Positions 7,427 to 9,702 of a stretch of DNA of 9,702 nt are shown piece after piece (position 1 is the stretch's first letter; each line of letters starts with the position of its first letter). Location: assembly GCA_021202575.1 (NCBI GenBank), contig JAJQCU010000148.1, positions 1 to 9,702 of the forward strand, read 5' to 3'. Below the pieces are notes generated by a model. The model saw only the letters and a list, made by a program, of their open reading frames with translations. It had not been told where the DNA came from and did not search any database. The position numbers and the translations under genes were made by a program. The DNA comes from Lachnospiraceae bacterium. GTDB taxonomy: Bacteria; Bacillota; Clostridia; Lachnospirales; Lachnospiraceae.

Positions 7427-8176
7427 ATGAAGATCACTTATACAGGACAGAACGGATATGTCGTTGAGACGGGGATTGCCAATATTGTGTTTGATTTTTG
7501 CGGCGGAAAGCTGCCTCCCATGGCAAAGGAGAAGCCGCTGCTTGTGTTTGTCTCCCATGGACAGGCCCTTCACTTTGATCCGGGTATTTTTTCATTTGTA
7601 ACGGAATATCCGAACGTGCAGTTTTTCCTCTCCCATGATATCCTGCTGACGGAGGAGCTTCAGAAACAGTACGGCGTCACCAGAAGCGTGATGAAAAAGG
7701 TTTCCTTCCTGCCGGAGGGAGTGCGCCGGGTGCTGCCCTTAAGGGGAGAAAACGGAGAAAACGATTATATCATTTTTGAGACCATCAAGACCTGCGGGGA
7801 GGGCATTGCCTGGCTTCTGAACGTGGCCGGGAAGCGCGTTTATTACGCCGGGGACATGAACTGGTGGGTGAGGGAAAATGACTCCAGACAGGTTTTCAAC
7901 CAGCGCACCGCCAGATTTAAGTATTACATGGAAAAGCTTTATGACAGGGATATTTATCTGGCCTTCGCCAATCTGATTCCCGACCAGGGCAAATACAGTC
8001 GCCTGGGGATTGAGTACCTGCTGAACACCGCGTCTGTGGCCAACGTCGTGCCCATGGGCTTTGGGGAGGATGAGGCGGCTGCGCTTACATATCAGCTGGA
8101 GCGCGCTCAAAAGAAGCTGCCTGAGAGGGTGATTACCCTGACGAGGGCCGGGACATCGGCGATTCTGGAGGTATAG
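7427..8176 (+). CDS. Metallo-beta-lactamase-fold protein with degenerate metal site
   Basis: The 249-residue product begins MKITYTGQNGYVVET and follows the layout of a clostridial MBL-fold hydrolase family: an N-terminal strand pair, VFDFCGGKLP, LVFVSHGQALHF, FLSHDI, a YYAGDMNWW strand-turn near 139-147 and a C-terminal VPMGFGED. As I recall relatives, they have SHKHHDHF and PMHFGD. Here the HxHxDH zinc motif reads H44-G-Q46-A-L48-H49, losing the second His and the Asp, and Gly211 replaces the usual C-terminal His. Asp143 of the GD motif remains. The reading frame is clean, so this may be a catalytically dead relative kept for another role, or an early-decay gene. The ATG at 7427 is preferred over the in-frame GTG at 7409 because AAGGAGG (7416-7422) sits four bases before it. 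It follows gpsA by 91 bp. Its substrate, if any, is unknown. Confidence 0.8.
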   Translation: MKITYTGQNGYVVETGIANIVFDFCGGKLPPMAKEKPLLVFVSHGQALHFDPGIFSFVTEYPNVQFFLSHDILLTEELQKQYGVTRSVMKKVSFLPEGVRRVLPLRGENGENDYIIFETIKTCGEGIAWLLNVAGKRVYYAGDMNWWVRENDSRQVFNQRTARFKYYMEKLYDRDIYLAFANLIPDQGKYSRLGIEYLLNTASVANVVPMGFGEDEAAALTYQLERAQKKLPERVITLTRAGTSAILEV

Positions 8177-8192
8177 CTGTGAATAGCAGCGA
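8176..8192 (+). repeat. Degenerate half-copy of the intergenic inverted-repeat arm
   Basis: GCTGTGAATAGCAGCGA here matches GCTGTGAATAGTAACGA at 4153-4169 at 15 of 17 positions, with the first 11 identical. The earlier stretch is the right terminal arm of the 201-bp element plus three flanking bases. No partner arm is visible nearby, so this is a solo remnant or a shared short motif. It begins on the last base of the preceding stop codon, within the 35-bp gap to the next gene. Confidence 0.5.
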
Positions 8193-8211
8193 AGTATAAA
8201 GAGGGGGCGCC

Positions 8212-9702
8212 ATGCTTTTCATCATATTGGACTGGGCGTATGTCTTTTTTACCACATATTGTCTGGGCATCGGATTTTCCTGTTTTTGCGGGAGGGTGCT
8301 TGGATACCGGCTTCGTGGCGGCGTGGGCGTGCTTATGGCGGGCCTGGTCGTAGCGACCGTGTATGCCCAGATTTTCAGCCTGTTTGGAGGCGTCGGCATG
8401 GCGGCGAATGTGCTTTTGCTTGTCTGCTGCGCGTTACTGATTCTCCTCTTCCATCGACAGATGATGGATTTTTTGCTGGAGCAGCTCAGGAATAAGAGGG
8501 CATATACGCTGGCAGCAGTCCTGGTTCTGCTTCTCGTCTGGGCTTATTTTACCTCCCGCGGTTATATGATGTATGACTCGGATCTGTATCACGCCCAGAG
8601 TATCCGGTGGATCGAGGAGTACGGTGTTGTGAAGGGGCTGGGGCTTCTCCATGGGCGTTTTGCTTACAACAGCTCTTTTCTCTCGCTTTGTGCACTGTAC
8701 AGTATGAAGTGGCTCTGCGGCCAGTCTCTTCACGCCATGAGCGGTTATTTTGCCTTTTTGCTGAGCCTTACGGTACTCCCTGTGGGAAAATGTGTGAGGC
8801 GGCGTGGGCTGCTGTGGTCGGATTACGCGCGGATCGCCGCTGCGTATTATCTGACCATGATTTGTGATGAAGTGGTGTCGCCTGCCACGGATTACCCCAT
8901 TATGTGTACGGTTTTTTTTATTGTGATCTGCTGGCTGGAGCAGCTGGAAAATAAAGAGCAGAATCGCGCTCCTTATTGTCTGCTGTGCGTTGCTGGGGTA
9001 TACGCGGTCACGCTGAAGCTGACCGCGGGACTGATTCTGATTTTGCTGGCGAAGCCGGCCCTTATTCTCATAAAGGAAAAACGAGGGAAAGAAATTGCGG
9101 TATATCTGACGTCCGGGCTGCTGGTGGCGGCGCCCTGGATCATCCGGACCTTTCTGATTTCCGGATATCTGTTTTATCCGCTCGCCGCCCTGGATCTTTT
9201 TGATGTGGACTGGAAAATGAGCGCTGCGTATATCAGTGTGGATGCAGCGCAGATTAAGACATGGGGCAGAGCTTTGTACAATTCGGCGCTCGTAGATCTG
9301 CCTGTGACGGAATGGTTCCCCAACTGGTTCGGGACGCCGCGGTCACGCACGGAGAATATATTGATTATTGCGGATTTTGCAAGCCTTTGCCTTGCGGCGG
9401 CAGGTACGGTGGGGTGTAGCGTGAAGAAAGCATGGAAGCAGCTGGATGAGCTTCTGGTGCTGGCAACGGTGGGGGCTTCTTATCTTTACTGGCAGCTCAG
9501 TGCTCCCCTGCTGCGGTATGGGTACGCTTATGTCCTGCTGCTGGTTTCGCTGACTGCAGGGTGGATTCTGACAAGGCTCTCTTGGGACAGTCTGGTGATC
9601 GCCTGCCTTGTGATCGCCTCCTGCTATAATGGATTTATGCTGGCGGATTATGCCTGGGGAATCAGGGGGTTTTCGTATTATATCACGCAGCAGGAGTATG
9701 GC
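8212..9702 (+). CDS. Large polytopic membrane protein, LIC_10190-like (putative GT-C-type), right end cut off
   Basis: The frame is open from the ATG at 8212 to the window edge (497 codons, no stop). The first helices lie at about 3-25, 36-59, 62-81 and 97-115. They are followed by a loop with Asp122-Ser-Asp124 in MYDSDLYHAQSIRWIEEYG and then HGRFAYNSS (from His147). Many more hydrophobic segments follow, about ten or more in total. An acidic pair in the first large extracytoplasmic loop is typical of GT-C-fold glycosyltransferases, which use lipid-linked sugar donors. The DSDLYH-WIEEYG-LHGRF pattern resembles, from memory, the LIC_10190 (DUF8201) membrane protein family, whose function is not established. 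AGAGGGG (8200-8206) is five bases before the ATG. It lies 35 bp after the MBL-fold gene on the same strand and may be co-transcribed with it. Membrane topology is firm; family and function are tentative. Confidence 0.75.
   Translation, partial: MLFIILDWAYVFFTTYCLGIGFSCFCGRVLGYRLRGGVGVLMAGLVVATVYAQIFSLFGGVGMAANVLLLVCCALLILLFHRQMMDFLLEQLRNKRAYTLAAVLVLLLVWAYFTSRGYMMYDSDLYHAQSIRWIEEYGVVKGLGLLHGRFAYNSSFLSLCALYSMKWLCGQSLHAMSGYFAFLLSLTVLPVGKCVRRRGLLWSDYARIAAAYYLTMICDEVVSPATDYPIMCTVFFIVICWLEQLENKEQNRAPYCLLCVAGVYAVTLKLTAGLILILLAKPALILIKEKRGKEIAVYLTSGLLVAAPWIIRTFLISGYLFYPLAALDLFDVDWKMSAAYISVDAAQIKTWGRALYNSALVDLPVTEWFPNWFGTPRSRTENILIIADFASLCLAAAGTVGCSVKKAWKQLDELLVLATVGASYLYWQLSAPLLRYGYAYVLLLVSLTAGWILTRLSWDSLVIACLVIASCYNGFMLADYAWGIRGFSYYITQQEYG

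Overview
The window looks like chromosomal DNA of a GC-rich gut Clostridia species, most likely Lachnospiraceae. I infer this from the protein families: a long-form ribose-phosphate pyrophosphokinase that begins MANLHELERSMPVAPLG, a multi-spanning sensor kinase next to an OmpR-type regulator, and the order der-plsY-gpsA. Strong AGGAGG-type ribosome binding sites agree. No rRNA, tRNA, CRISPR array, transposase or phage gene is visible.

Layout. (1) 1-2938, plus strand: the last codons of an OmpR/PhoB response regulator, then its probable partner, a 950-residue histidine kinase with a large acidic extracytoplasmic domain and about six membrane helices. (2) 2911-3943, minus strand: a broken ribose-phosphate pyrophosphokinase gene that has lost about 50 internal codons and its reading frame. 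It overlaps the kinase tail to tail by 28 bp. (3) 3944-4286: a 343-bp divergent intergenic region. Most of it is a 201-bp inverted-repeat element (3966-4166) that folds on paper into a complete four-way junction with no unpaired base between its four stems. The likely der promoter follows it. (4) 4287-7335, plus strand: der (ribosome-assembly GTPase), plsY (acyl-phosphate:glycerol-3-phosphate acyltransferase) and gpsA (glycerol-3-phosphate dehydrogenase). The first two overlap by 4 bp. (5) 7427-8176: a metallo-beta-lactamase-fold protein whose metal-binding residues are mostly replaced. (6) 8212 to the window end: a large polytopic membrane protein, open at the right edge, which resembles the LIC_10190-type family of putative glycosyltransferase-like proteins. 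A degenerate copy of one arm of the intergenic element lies between (5) and (6).

How the genes work together: GpsA makes glycerol-3-phosphate from dihydroxyacetone phosphate and PlsY adds the first acyl chain, so the central cluster joins the first steps of phospholipid synthesis to ribosome assembly by Der. The two-component system probably senses an envelope or extracellular signal, but nothing in the window identifies it. The most unusual items are the four-way-junction element and its half-copy, the deleted prs gene and the apparently non-catalytic MBL-fold protein.
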